NCBI GenBank assembly: GCA_003116995.1
Contig: BDSL01000019.1
Location: forward strand, 496,001 to 560,000
Direction of reading: 5' to 3'
Length of the DNA stretch: 64,000 bases
Origin: Yamagishiella unicocca
Taxonomy: Eukaryota; Chlorophyta; Chlorophyceae; Chlamydomonadales; Volvocaceae
Made by a program: the position numbers and the translations under genes. Positions 16,011 to 26,400 of the stretch are shown one piece after another (the stretch's first letter is position 1; each line of letters opens with the position of its first letter). The notes under the pieces were generated by a model, which was given only the letters and a program-made list of their open reading frames with translations, searched no databases and was not told where the DNA came from.

Positions 16011-16960
16011 TAGGCCCCGCCCACGTCGCGGCCGACATAGCTCCGTGCGCGACATAAGTTTGCGCTCCTGCACACGGCGCTCAGGGCTCTGCTTTCCATA
16101 TAGTTATGCCAGCTCCTGTCAAAAACGTACTTGCATAAATAAATAATGGAGGTACAACCGGCTTCGTCTTCCGCAACTCGCATCGTCACCGTGTGGTGCA
16201 GCTCTTAAGTGATTGGCAGTTGTCCGGAGGTTGATGGTGACGTGGCGTGAGGTTGATGGTGACGTGGCGTGAGCTCGAAGGGGCGGAGTACTGGTACATC
16301 GTTTTTGAAGCGATCCCACCGAGAAGGTGTAGCTCGCGCACCTCTGGTTGGTGCTACAGGAAAGCAATTGGCTGGTGCAACTCAAGGGCCCTGAGGTCGA
16401 GCCGAAATACATGTGATGAAGTAGCGGGCCAGCTAGGGCCTTTCGATTAGTTCATTTCCTATCTTCCATGTCCTGCCACGGGCGAACGTATCAGCTGCCG
16501 AGTTGCTACGCGTATGGTCTTAATGCCCGCCTACAATCCCCTTATGGATATATAAAAATGCGAGTATTGGAGGCTGCGCAATCAATCGACGGTGTGCGTG
16601 GTGTAAGGCCCTCCGACACCTCAGCCCCTTCGGCCCGATTGATGCCAGTGGCACTGATTCAGAAAGCTATTGGGAGAGTTGGCCGTTTTTGACGCGGCGG
16701 AGTGGGAGGTGACCCTTGGGTTCCGACAAGCGTGCCAGGGCTGCCTTTAGGTCGGTTGCGTGCAGGGTGTTAACGTACGTGTATACTGTGCTCGGTCATT
16801 GCCCATTTGCTCGTACACGTGCGGACGTATAGGCCTTATAGGCTCCGCAAGGCCACAAGCCAGTTGTGTCTCCGCGTGTGACGGAGACGGGCGATGTGAT
16901 AAAATCGTCTTCAATCATGGCTCTGAATCAAAACACAGGACGCATTCACCAGAAACCATA
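16011..16960 (+). repeat. pherophorin 3' flank, partner of the 10.0-11.2 kb duplicate
   Basis: Contains the 3' UTR of the intact pherophorin gene and the downstream flank, collinear with 10026-11170. A short tandem TTGATGGTGACGTGGCGTGAG, two copies, lies at about 16230-16272 and is specific to this copy. Confidence 0.65.
16602..16606 (+). terminator. candidate poly(A) signal TGTAA of pherophorin
   Basis: First TGTAA after the pherophorin stop codon, about 590 bases downstream. TGTAA is the standard poly(A) signal in volvocine algae. The corresponding site in the duplicated flank near 10600 lacks it. Confidence 0.45.
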
Positions 16961-17089
16961 TAACCGAACCCTAGGCCAGCGACTGAGCCACGAAGCCCCT
17001 AAGCAGCCGCCCCTGATCCCCTGACTGATCCCCTGACTGGCTGATTCCCTGAGCTGCCCCTAAAAGCCTCTGAGCAGCCCCTGAGCCCG

Positions 17090-17334
17090 AGCCGCAAGCA
17101 TATGCCCCTCTGCAAGCATGCTCTGCAAGCATATGCCTGCAAGCATATACCCCCTGCAAGCATATCCCTGCAAACATATACCCCCCCGCGCGAGAACGTG
17201 TGCCCCTTCTGTGCGCGCGCGCGTGCCCCCCCCCCTTCCCCCTGTGAGTGCGAGGGGGTAAGCTACTCGCGCAGCCCGTGCGCTGCTGGTGAGCAGCCCC
17301 TGAGCCCGAGCCCTGAGCCCAATTCCAGTTTTGT
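17090..17334 (-). repeat. LINE-associated flank with CATATGCTTGCAG minisatellite, inverted copy
   Basis: Reverse complement of the unit at 8590-8780, including the (CATATGCTTGCAG)n array at 17095-17185 and the CGCGCGCGCA block. A GAGCCCGAGCCCT-type simple repeat (about 17290-17325) stands where the other copy has the terminal module and polypyrimidine tract. Confidence 0.7.
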
Positions 17335-19630
17335 GAGAGAGACCGCATTACAGTGGCCGCACGACAGGCGGCACCCGCCCTTATCCCGGCGGGAAAGCAC
17401 TGCGGAAGAGACACGGAACCAAGGTCGGGTACGGGCAACAGCAGGCAAACAGCATCATGCAAAGTCAGCACAAGCGACGGCAGGACACGGCCCCATGCAG
17501 GCCACCCTTACGCGTCAAAACCACCACAAAAGCCCCCATTGGCTCACCTGCCCATCACCCGCACCACTCGTATCTCGAACCAGCAAAGGTGGCACCAGGA
17601 AAGAAAGAACGAAAGAACAAACAGCATCCAAGGCAGGCTAGCTAGGGCGGCACGGCGCACATGAGCCGACCCCCGGTTACGAACAAAAATGGGTGGTCCA
17701 CCCCCACGTCACCCCAGTCCTTGCGGGGCAAACCCAAGCCCGCAAAGTCCCGCAGCAAGGCCCAGAACTTAGCAAGGAGGCCAGAACGCATAGCAGCAGG
17801 GAGGGTGGTGCCGGAGAGCCGATGAGAGTGTATGTACCGGCGCGCCCACTCCATCGCGTTGAGCGCCGCCAACGCCACCACATCCCACACACACTGCAGC
17901 ACAGTGGTCGGATCCGGCGACACACACAACCACACATGCTCACGCGTGACCCCGCACCCACAGCAGACTTCCAGTTCATCCCAGAGCGGGCGGACGAGGG
18001 GGCAAGACCAAAAGTGATGCAAGCGCGGCGACTCGGCCACACCCGCTGCAGCGGGGTAACAGCCGCAAGCACACGGTTCGGGTGGGACCAGCGGGAGGTG
18101 AGAGGAGCCCGGCATGGGCACCCCGTCAACCGCCAGCCGCCAGAGGACCTCCTTCCACCGCGGCTCCCACTTAAGACGCTTCCACAACCGCCGCCATACC
18201 GCGCGTAACGCCACAAGGGCCGCCTCGGGCGTGGCAGCCACAGCAGGGGACAGCCCGAGCGCCTCCCGCACATACGCCGCATGACAGGCCTGCCTGGGGC
18301 GCTCCAGTTCCGCCGCCTGGAGCAGGGTGCCCAGCTTGACGGTGAAGGAGGTGAGGGGCAGCACGGCGTCCACACCCAGCCGCCACCCCAGGCGAGCAAG
18401 GAGGAGAGCATCCACCTCGTCAGGCGACGGCGGGGCGGGGCCATCGGGCGCCAGGCGAGCAGCAGCGAGCCATGCGGGCGAGATGTCAGAAAGGAGAGCG
18501 GCCACCGCAGCCCGCGCCGCGATGCGATCTTGGAGCGCACCCATGGCCAGCTCGGAGGGCGCCAGCTCGTGCCGTACGAGCGTCGTCCAGCGCTCAGCCA
18601 GCCGGCTGAAGATGGCCATGCCCGGCGTCGTCGCCAGGGCATGGGCGCGCTCCACCTCAAACGCGGTCATAGCGTCCTGCACCCGGACGGCGTCGCCGAC
18701 GGTCAGCAGGCGGCGGCACATGGTGAGGGGGCCATGGATAGCCTCCAACCCCGGCCGCCGGCCCGGCGCCCCCGCGTTGGGCAGGAGCGGGTTGCCCCAC
18801 AGCGGCGCGTTGAAGCACCAGACGCCCGGCTCCAGGGGGGGGTCCGCGACGTCAGACAGGGGGGGGAGGTGACCGAGGCTCGTGGCAAGCCGGCGGATGT
18901 CCGGGGGCAAGCTTAAGGGGGCGCCGAGCCACGGGCCATCCGGGCGAGCTGTGGTGACGGCCAGCGGGCGGAAGGCAGGGTGGAGGGTAGAGAGGAAGGA
19001 GACCGCAATCCGGACCCACGGCGCGCGGGCAGCCGGGGGCTGCAGCGCGGAGCGGGCGACCGTCAGGCTCCACTTGGCATGCCGGCTGAGGACATGCAGC
19101 CGAAGGGGCAGTACACCGAAGCCGCCGATGGTGGGATGACCGGAGAGCAGGCGGAGGGGGACACCAGTGAAACGGCGCTGGGCGTCATCAGGGCCTAGCT
19201 CCCGATCCACCAGCTTTGCGACAAGGGCCATGATGCCAGCAAGGACCTCCGCCGGCGGCAGCCCCGAGTGCTCCATGTGGTACGTCGCCATATGGAGAGC
19301 ATAAGCTGCAGCCGCAGTGGCACGGCCGAACATCGACAGGGCCATGCGGGAGATCTTTTGGAGACGGCGGCGGGCCTCCGACATCCGTGACGCCCAATCG
19401 AGGACGGGGGCGGCAGGCGGATTGGTGAAGGGGATGCCCAGCGCCACCGCAGCGGGCACGATCCGAAGGCCAGCGAGGGCAGGGGGCGGGGGAGAAGGGG
19501 AGGGGCGAGGCACCCCGGGAGCGGTGGCGGCAAGGGACGGCGACGTGGAGGGACCCGGGGCGGCCAGGGCGCCAGCGGCTGCGGCGAGGGCGCCCACGAC
19601 CACGACAGCTTTAAAAAAAAAAATTCCTTG
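17335..19630 (-). mobile_element. LINE retrotransposon, 5'-truncated, minus strand
   Basis: The body corresponds to the part of a non-LTR retrotransposon ORF2 downstream of the polymerase core, with its 3' UTR running to about 17335. Just 5' of it, at 19616-19682, lies the terminal module of another element (CGTCGGGGTCCTGTAACGC then AAGGAATTTTTTTTTTT). The two are therefore joined head to tail, as when one truncated insertion lands against another. The tRNA-Met gene at 19900-19989 lies beyond the 5' end and is transcribed away from it. Confidence 0.85.
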
Positions 19631-19795
19631 CGTTACAGGACCCCGACGCTGGGGTACGACACCTGACCGTGTCATAAGCTCTGTATCTCCACCCCCATCA
19701 ACGACAACCTCGACCAGCAGGTTCAACCACAAACCTACTTGCCCACAAGTGGGGCACCCGGTAACTACCGGGGAGGGGCCGGGGAATCGAACCAC
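17642..19795 (-). CDS. LINE ORF2 C-terminal part (thumb region and zinc knuckle)
   Basis: A 717-codon open frame. Only from about residue 65 on does it belong to the element; the first residues translate the tail of the adjacent repeat. Residues ~130-200 carry the block after the RT domain of algal L1-type elements (SMFGRATAAAAYALHMATY, GVPLRLLSGHP, GGFGVLPLR). Residues ~590-640 carry the zf-RVT zinc-binding motif: CACGC, then ESPRLHHFWSCPLVRPLW. The C-terminal KFWALLRDFAGLGLPRKDWG precedes the stop. The catalytic YADD-type RT motif and the endonuclease are absent, so this copy cannot transpose by itself. The frame is open over 650 codons, suggesting a young insertion. Confidence 0.85.
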   Translation of the reverse strand: MVRFPGPSPVVTGCPTCGQVGLWLNLLVEVVVDGGGDTELMTRSGVVPQRRGPVTQGIFFFKAVVVVGALAAAAGALAAPGPSTSPSLAATAPGVPRPSPSPPPPALAGLRIVPAAVALGIPFTNPPAAPVLDWASRMSEARRRLQKISRMALSMFGRATAAAAYALHMATYHMEHSGLPPAEVLAGIMALVAKLVDRELGPDDAQRRFTGVPLRLLSGHPTIGGFGVLPLRLHVLSRHAKWSLTVARSALQPPAARAPWVRIAVSFLSTLHPAFRPLAVTTARPDGPWLGAPLSLPPDIRRLATSLGHLPPLSDVADPPLEPGVWCFNAPLWGNPLLPNAGAPGRRPGLEAIHGPLTMCRRLLTVGDAVRVQDAMTAFEVERAHALATTPGMAIFSRLAERWTTLVRHELAPSELAMGALQDRIAARAAVAALLSDISPAWLAAARLAPDGPAPPSPDEVDALLLARLGWRLGVDAVLPLTSFTVKLGTLLQAAELERPRQACHAAYVREALGLSPAVAATPEAALVALRAVWRRLWKRLKWEPRWKEVLWRLAVDGVPMPGSSHLPLVPPEPCACGCYPAAAGVAESPRLHHFWSCPLVRPLWDELEVCCGCGVTREHVWLCVSPDPTTVLQCVWDVVALAALNAMEWARRYIHSHRLSGTTLPAAMRSGLLAKFWALLRDFAGLGLPRKDWGDVGVDHPFLFVTGGRLMCAVPP

Positions 19796-19845
19796 CGATC
19801 TCTGGACAGAATGCCAGTGTCTTAACCAATTAGCTTTGAAGTTCC
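19775..19845 (-). pseudogene. tRNA-like relic
   Basis: On the minus strand the segment resembles a tRNA: a D-arm-like AGCTAATTGGTTAAGACA, an anticodon-arm-like CTGGCATTCTGTCCAG and a T-arm-like GGTGGTTCGATTCC. The acceptor ends (GGAACTT and GGCCCC) do not pair and the anticodon stem is one base short on its 3' side, so it is probably a degenerate tRNA or the head of a tRNA-derived SINE. It lies between the LINE 5' side and the functional-looking tRNA-Met. Confidence 0.4.
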
Positions 19846-19899
19846 AGTTTTGAAACCAACTGATAACGGTATTACCTCATCGGTTAACCGTACGGCAAG

Positions 19900-19989
19900 G
19901 CGGGCGTGGCGCAGTGGTTAGCGCGTAGGTCTCATACTGAATATGACTTGGGATATCCTAAGGTCGAGGGTTCGAAACCCTCCGCCCGC
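19900..19989 (+). tRNA. tRNA-Met(CAT), elongator type, with intron, second copy
   Basis: Ninety bases, identical to the copy at 7633-7722 in acceptor, D arm, anticodon loop, variable loop and T arm. The intron differs (CTGAATATGA... in place of CATGGTATGA...) but keeps pairing with the anticodon (TCATA with TATGA). Box A (TGGCGCAGTGG) and box B (GGTTCGAAACC) of the internal Pol III promoter are intact. The 5' flank is occupied by LINE-derived sequence. Confidence 0.87.
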
Positions 19990-20448
19990 ATATCTGAGCC
20001 TTTATTGGTCCGTTTTGGAGAGTGGTCATCCGGCATTATCCACAGGAGGGCAGATCCACAGGTACGAGGGAGTGCGGCAGTCATCGCCCCAATCGCGCAC
20101 AACGCAAGCATCTGTTTGGCACTTGGTACACCAGGATGTATACATCAATGCTGCTACTTGTATTGTTGTTGCGGGGGTTTGTCGACACGGCCACATCGGG
20201 ACTTGGGAAGGGTGGCGCGAGGGTGCGTACGAAAGTCACAAAGTCTGTGGCTGTCGTGCAATCCTTGGCTCTGCAAAGGTTTTCCCTTCACTTACATTTC
20301 GATGTTTCCCTTCGAAGTCAGCTTATTGGCGATGCGGGTATGCGTTGGCAAGCTCAAAGCATTTTGGATAGAATGAATAGAAGTTGACAAGTAGGACAAG
20401 TGAGTCCACATCCTTCATTTCCTCGTATTTACATGATGAACATATGAT
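19990..20448. other. 5' flank of the kinase gene
   Basis: Between the tRNA-Met and the kinase start codon. Overlapping open frames of 120-156 codons on the plus strand read through the tRNA and have no recognisable domain. No clear core promoter was identified. Confidence 0.4.
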
Positions 20449-23400
20449 ATGGAGCTGAACGTGCGCACTGCCTTTGTGGACTTCGACCTTGATGCAACTA
20501 TAGACGCAAACGCGTTGACGGACTTCAAGTATGTGACGAAAGGTGGTTTCGCGTTGGTGTTTGCGGCAAACTATCGACGGAGCGATGGAGTAGCCCAGCC
20601 TGTGGCGGTGAAAGGTGAGCGACTCGTTACACGCACTCCGCACCATATATTAAAAAATGTGCAGTATTAATACCATTCTTCATAATCTCTAAAAGGTCTA
20701 TCTGCGTCTGCGTGTGGGTGGTCGTAAACCGCCCTTTTGCCTCCCTTTCGCGGCTGGGACATAACCAGTTCTCAAGCCAGAGCACCACTTCCGCCGCTTG
20801 AACTACTCCAAGTTCCTCCAGGAGGTCGCTTTTCAGACCGCGCTGCCGCACCCGTAAGTGGGCCATTGGGCGGCTGACGCACTGACTTGGCCGTTTTATT
20901 CCTGTCCTTTGACGAAGAACACACATGTGGACTGACCAGTTGTTGGGCACAGGACAAAACCACCCGTGTCACAACGTGAACCACCGTTGCCACACGGGCA
21001 ACCGCCTAGCCCCCCTCCTTCCCACCGTCCGTGCGACATCACAGGGGTCTGGTGGCCTTGGTTCCCGGATTCGAGGGTCTCTATGCACATGCAGCGCGTC
21101 CTCAGAAGTCAAATATTTCACTACGGCCAGCTGCCTACACAGAAACCCCTTCAACCAATCCCCCGCCCGTTTCAGGTACATTGTGCAGGCGCTTGGTTTT
21201 TGTTCCGTGCCTTCGAAGAAGCTGATTGGCGTTGCGCCACCGGATATCCTGACACCCAGCGGCGGCACCGGCAAGAAAGCCAAACCGGGGGCTGAGTGGT
21301 TTAAGGAGCGACGGCTCAACAAATGTTGGGCCCTGGTGATGGAGCTGATGCCGGCAAGTGGAGTTATGGAAGCGAGGGGTGAATGGGAGCGAGAAAGGAC
21401 TTGGTTTGAGACGTCCGCCTACTCTTCGAACCACCAGGGCTGCAGACTGCTTGCGCTGTGACGGGGCATCTCCATCACGGAAGGGACATTGTGCCCTGAC
21501 CCCAGCGAGTTCGCGTCCCAGTGCCATAACTGTCGCGGCTCTTACCAGTCGCTACCATCTTGCCACACGTGCGCACCACCCAAACGTTTCCGCACCGGCC
21601 ATCGTCCAACGGCCTGAATGCCTCGCCACCCTCGCTGCCACCCACCCTATTCCGCAGGGCGGCAACTTGTTCGACCAGGTGAGTGCCGCGGCAACGGCGA
21701 CTGCCGCTGCGGCCGCGCCAACCGCCGCCAAAGGTCGAGCCGCTTCACCAGCGCCGACGGCGGCAGCCGCCATGGCCGGTGGCCTGGGCAGCTACAGTGA
21801 TGCCCAGGCGCTTATTTGGCTGATCGACCTGGCGGACGCCATGACGCACCTGCACAGCAGACAGCCCCTCCTGATCCACCGCGACCTCAAGGTGGGTTTC
21901 GGAGCGGCTGGGACGTGGGGTCAGGACGGCGAGGGTCACTCACACGCGCCACCCGCCGCGTTCGGTCTGACGGTGACGAGCCGACGTCGGCGTGCCTGCG
22001 AACAAGCGTGCCTCCCTCCGCCGTATGCAACCCGGCTGGGTCCCAGCTTCGGCCCTCGACCCAAACTGGCCCACCTTGGTTGGTAATCAGCACTCCACGC
22101 ATTCTGTCGGGCGTTCCATCCCCATGTTGGACTTCACTCCGCCCCCTGCGTCCCCGTGACCCTCAGCCCGAGAACGTCCTCCTGCGGCGAGCGCCTGACG
22201 GGCTGCTGCATGCAAAGCTGTCCGACTTCGGCTTGATGGTGGTGAGTTGAGTGATCTTCTGCGTGGAAACTGGGCTCTGGGCTCTGGTCTGGGGCACCCT
22301 GCTTGCCTCCTGCGCTGCGCTGTCTCGACACGGTGCCGATGGCCCCGCCAGCATGCCACTCCGGCGCTTCTGGGGCGTGGCGCAGACGTTCGCAACCGCG
22401 GTGCATCTCAGAACGCTTCCTCATCCTTGCATCGCCTAGTATCTCGCCTCCGCAGCATGTCGTTGTGCGGAGGTACTCCTTTGCGCGCACCGGTACTCGG
22501 ACAACGGACACCTCCATGCAAACGCACACCATGCGCTCGTCTCGGCGCTCGAGCGTAAGTGCCCGGTTGCCACCTCCCTGGTCGCACAGAAGGATGCGCG
22601 CCCCCCCCCAGGTTCTGAAGCACTTTTTAAACAGCTCGGCTTGGACCAAGACGGGACAGCGCCCGCTTCCAGGCAGCGCTTAATGTGCCCCGGCTGCGAC
22701 CTGCGACCTCGCCTAAGGCCCTTTCCACAATTTCACCGCGTTTGCCCACTCCGGTAGGCGGTGGACGCTGCGGGCGAGAAGGTGCCGCCGCCAAATATCC
22801 TTCGCGCGCCCGGCCAGAGCATCTCCGACGTGTGCGCCACAACGCCCGGCCTAGCTGCGACGTTTACGAGCCAGCTCGAGCAGCCGCTGAAGATGAAGAA
22901 CCTCGCGGGGGCGGGAGCCCGCGGCGTCGGCCCCAATGGCCAGCCATTTGGAGCCGCGCCGCCGGGCCCCACGTACCCAATGCCGCGTGGTGGGAAGTCG
23001 GAGGGCAACCTGCACGTGCCTATGCCGGTCACTCCGCAGATGTTCTCCGGCTGGGGCGGGCCGGTGGGGCAGATGCAGAAGCACGGGGGCGGCCAGATGG
23101 TCCCAGGCGCTGGTGGCCCTGCAGCAGGACTGCAGCAACAACAGCAGCCGAATGGCCCGCAGCAGCAGCTGCAGCAGGGCTTGGGTGTAGGGCAGAAAAA
23201 GCAGCAGCCGCAGCAGGAGGACTTTGCGCTTCGCCCACAGCGTTCGGCCCAGTCGTGGAGTTCTCCCCGACAAGCGCCGGGTTTCAGCCACGCGGGTGAC
23301 GCCGTGCCGCTGGTCGGTCTCCAAGCCTCGGCGCAGCCCTCCACACCGGGAGGCCCCAAGCTCCGCGCGAAGCTGCCGCCGCAGGCCTTCGCAGCAGCGG

Positions 23401-26400
23401 CGGCGGCGGGCGCGAAGGGGGTGGGGCCGGGCGGGGCCGGCTCGGCAGCGCTGCCCAGCAGCGGGTTGCCGCCTAGCCCTCGTTCGTCCCTCTCGCGGAT
23501 GTCAGAGACCGGCCATAACATGGTGCGTGCGTTGTGCAGCACCAGCAGCTGTTACAGCGTGAGTTGGATCGGAGCATTGCTTACCATGTTGAAGGCCGGG
23601 TCGTCTGTCCAGTCGCTCGGGGTGCTGGGCTGGCTCCAGGGGAGGCGGCGGAGAGATCTAAGGGCTGGCCTGTCTTGGACCCTAACCATCATCTTGGACC
23701 CTAACCACCATCTTGGATCCTAAAGCTTTCTAGGCACCGGACATCCGGACCCACTGCCCAATCCACGCTTCCACCTCGCTTACATAACCCCGGACCGAAA
23801 CTTCGACTCGAACGCAGCCAGAAACGCGAATTGCTTTAGCGATTGGGCCCTTCAAAGGCTCGCTTGTGAGCTGTGTGCCGCCGTATTATGATTCGCGGTG
23901 CAAACCCAACTAGCCGGGTCCCACACAACATGCATCTCTCGGGCTCCCCGCGTTCCTCGATGCCCCCCTCCTCACGTACATGGACTGCTGTTACCAGCTT
24001 GTCACTCCCGGCGCTGCACAGTGTTGCGATCACGTCGACAGCCCCCTGCCGGAAGCGAGGGGCGGGGCCGGGGGAGGTGGTGCGAAGGAAAGCTGCTGTG
24101 AATGCCAGGGACTCGCTTGGCGATGCTAGGCCACGAATCCCTGCCACCCCTGATGCCGCCGCTGCTGCCCCGTTGCACGTTACGTGTGCACCCAGCCCCG
24201 CGGGGATTCGGGGATTCTCTTATAAACCCCCGACCCACCTGCTCGTGGGTCCTTAAGAAGGAAATCGGAGGTGGGAAACGCAACGGTTCTGACTATGCCC
24301 TCGCGGGCGTGTTTGGTGGAGCCGCCCGTGAGGTAAACGTGCTGTTGTACAGGAAGACGAGTGTGCCCATCCCCTGCTTACCGTCGCCCGCTCTGTCGGC
24401 AGGTAAATTTGGACCAGCTCAACGGCCTGATGCGGATGGGCAAAGGTCACAAGGACTTCCTGCCGGACATGTACCAGATGACATTTAAGCTGACGAGTAA
24501 GCAGGGCCTGGTTGGATCAGGCTGCCGGGGTTTGCTCGGGTGGGAGTAAGCCGTGAAGGCTCCTGATAAGGTCACAACCAAGGCCACTGATAAGGCCATA
24601 ACCAAGGCCAGGAAGGCGAGCAGCATTAGAAACAACAGCAAGCGGGGCCCGTCAAGGTGTGCCAGCTAGGCTGCCGGGGCGTGGTTGCAGGTGACACAAG
24701 CCAAATGCCCCAGTGTAGCATGTCCAGGGGTTTCTGGGCATCCGAAGGCGATGGGAAGATGACTAGGCTCCCGCCCTCAACCATAGCTGCTGTGCAAATC
24801 CCGGGTTGTCGGGTGCGCACCCAATCGACGGCTGGGAGTGCGGGGGCCGGCTTCGTGGCTGGGAGTGCGGGATTCCGCTGCGTGGCTGGGAAGCGGAGTG
24901 TCATCCGGGGGGGGGGAGCGTCGTGCCTGGCCGATCCGGCCGTTGTGACATAGGGCGGCAATGCGACGTACCCTCCGACGTCTTTGCAGCACTTGGTGCT
25001 AGCCGCCAGGCGAAGCCGATCATGCAGGTCCTCTTGCCATCGGCCGACCCTTGTGCCCGTTTGCGCAGGTCAGTGCGGATCGGTGTGCTACATGGCGCCA
25101 GGTGGGTTGCTTGCAGTGTGTGGGTTGGTGAAAACGCGCACGGCCTGCTGCTTAAGCTGGTGCGGCATGCAGGGGCTTCTGTAACGCGTTTTGGGTGACT
25201 GGCGTGTGCTTGGCCTGCCTCCCGTCGCGCGCTGACATCTCAACGTGCCGTTTACGTTGACCTCTCAACGTTCTTCGTTATTCACCCACGGGTCTAAATA
25301 CCTTGCCCCTGTGTGGTGTTGCTGCTTACAGAGGTGGCACGACAGTTGCCGTACAACCAAAAGGCGGACGGTGAGCGCGCGCCGTATCATGTTGTGATAG
25401 AGGCGTTGCCGACGAGTACGCACCGGATAAACGGGTGTCAGGCCGCGGGGACAAAACTGTAGCTTCAAGGCAAACACAACATAGGACAGCCAGTCCTGGC
25501 GCCTGACTGCTTGTCGCACGCGTGCCTAAGCATGTATCTGTACGGCCATGCGCCAGCACCGTACGTCCTTCGACTCCAGGGGAGCCAGCCAACTCCCTGC
25601 ACCCCTGAACTCTGACCCCTCCTGGCCCGCAGTCTTCTCATTTGGGTGCATCATGTTTGAGCTGGTGACGAGGCAGCTGCTTTCGGACGGCATCTGCGAG
25701 GGTGACGTGGACGCTGCGTTGGAGTACCTGGGCCGGGTGTCGTGGAGCGGCTGGCGGCCGGAGCTACCGCCGCACCTGCCCAAAGACATCCGCCTGCTGA
25801 TATCCCTCAGTTGGCACCGGGTGGGTGTTGCGCGGATGCAGGGGTGGCAGGAGGATACATCGGTGTCAGGAGTATGCAGGGGTGCCAGGAGCATGCAGAG
25901 ATGTCAGGATATCTTGCCAGCATGTGTGCAATCGCTGTCCCTTTTTCCGCTGCAGCCGCCGCCGACGCAACCGCATACGTTTTTGCCCCGCATGCTTGGT
26001 TTGGAAGCTGGTTGGCTATCTGAAGCCCACCACCTATACACGCCGATCGAGCGCGGAATTGATGCCTTTTTGTGGCTTCCACCGTCTCCACGTCCCTCCA
26101 GGAACCGCGGCTTCGGCCCTCCTTCCCAACCATCGCTATGCGGCTGCGAGAGGCGTTGTACACCGTACGGAAGCCATCGTCACCAAATCTGGTGCTGCAG
26201 CTCGAGCACAAGCTGCACATGCATAAGCAAATGAAGGAGCAGGAAAGACTGCAACAACAATGCAAGCAACAACTACTACTACAACAACAACAACTGCAGC
26301 AATTGCAGATGCAGCAGCACATGCTGCAGCAAAAGCAGCAACCGCAGCAGCACACGCTGCCGCAACAGCAGCAGCACACGCTGCCGCAACAGCAGCAACC

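Noticed and set aside
16971..17664. Open frames of 156-179 codons next to the LINE 3' end
   Set aside because: They translate the LINE 3' UTR and its minisatellite, and similar frames appear in the other copy at 7992-8657; there is no independent protein signal.
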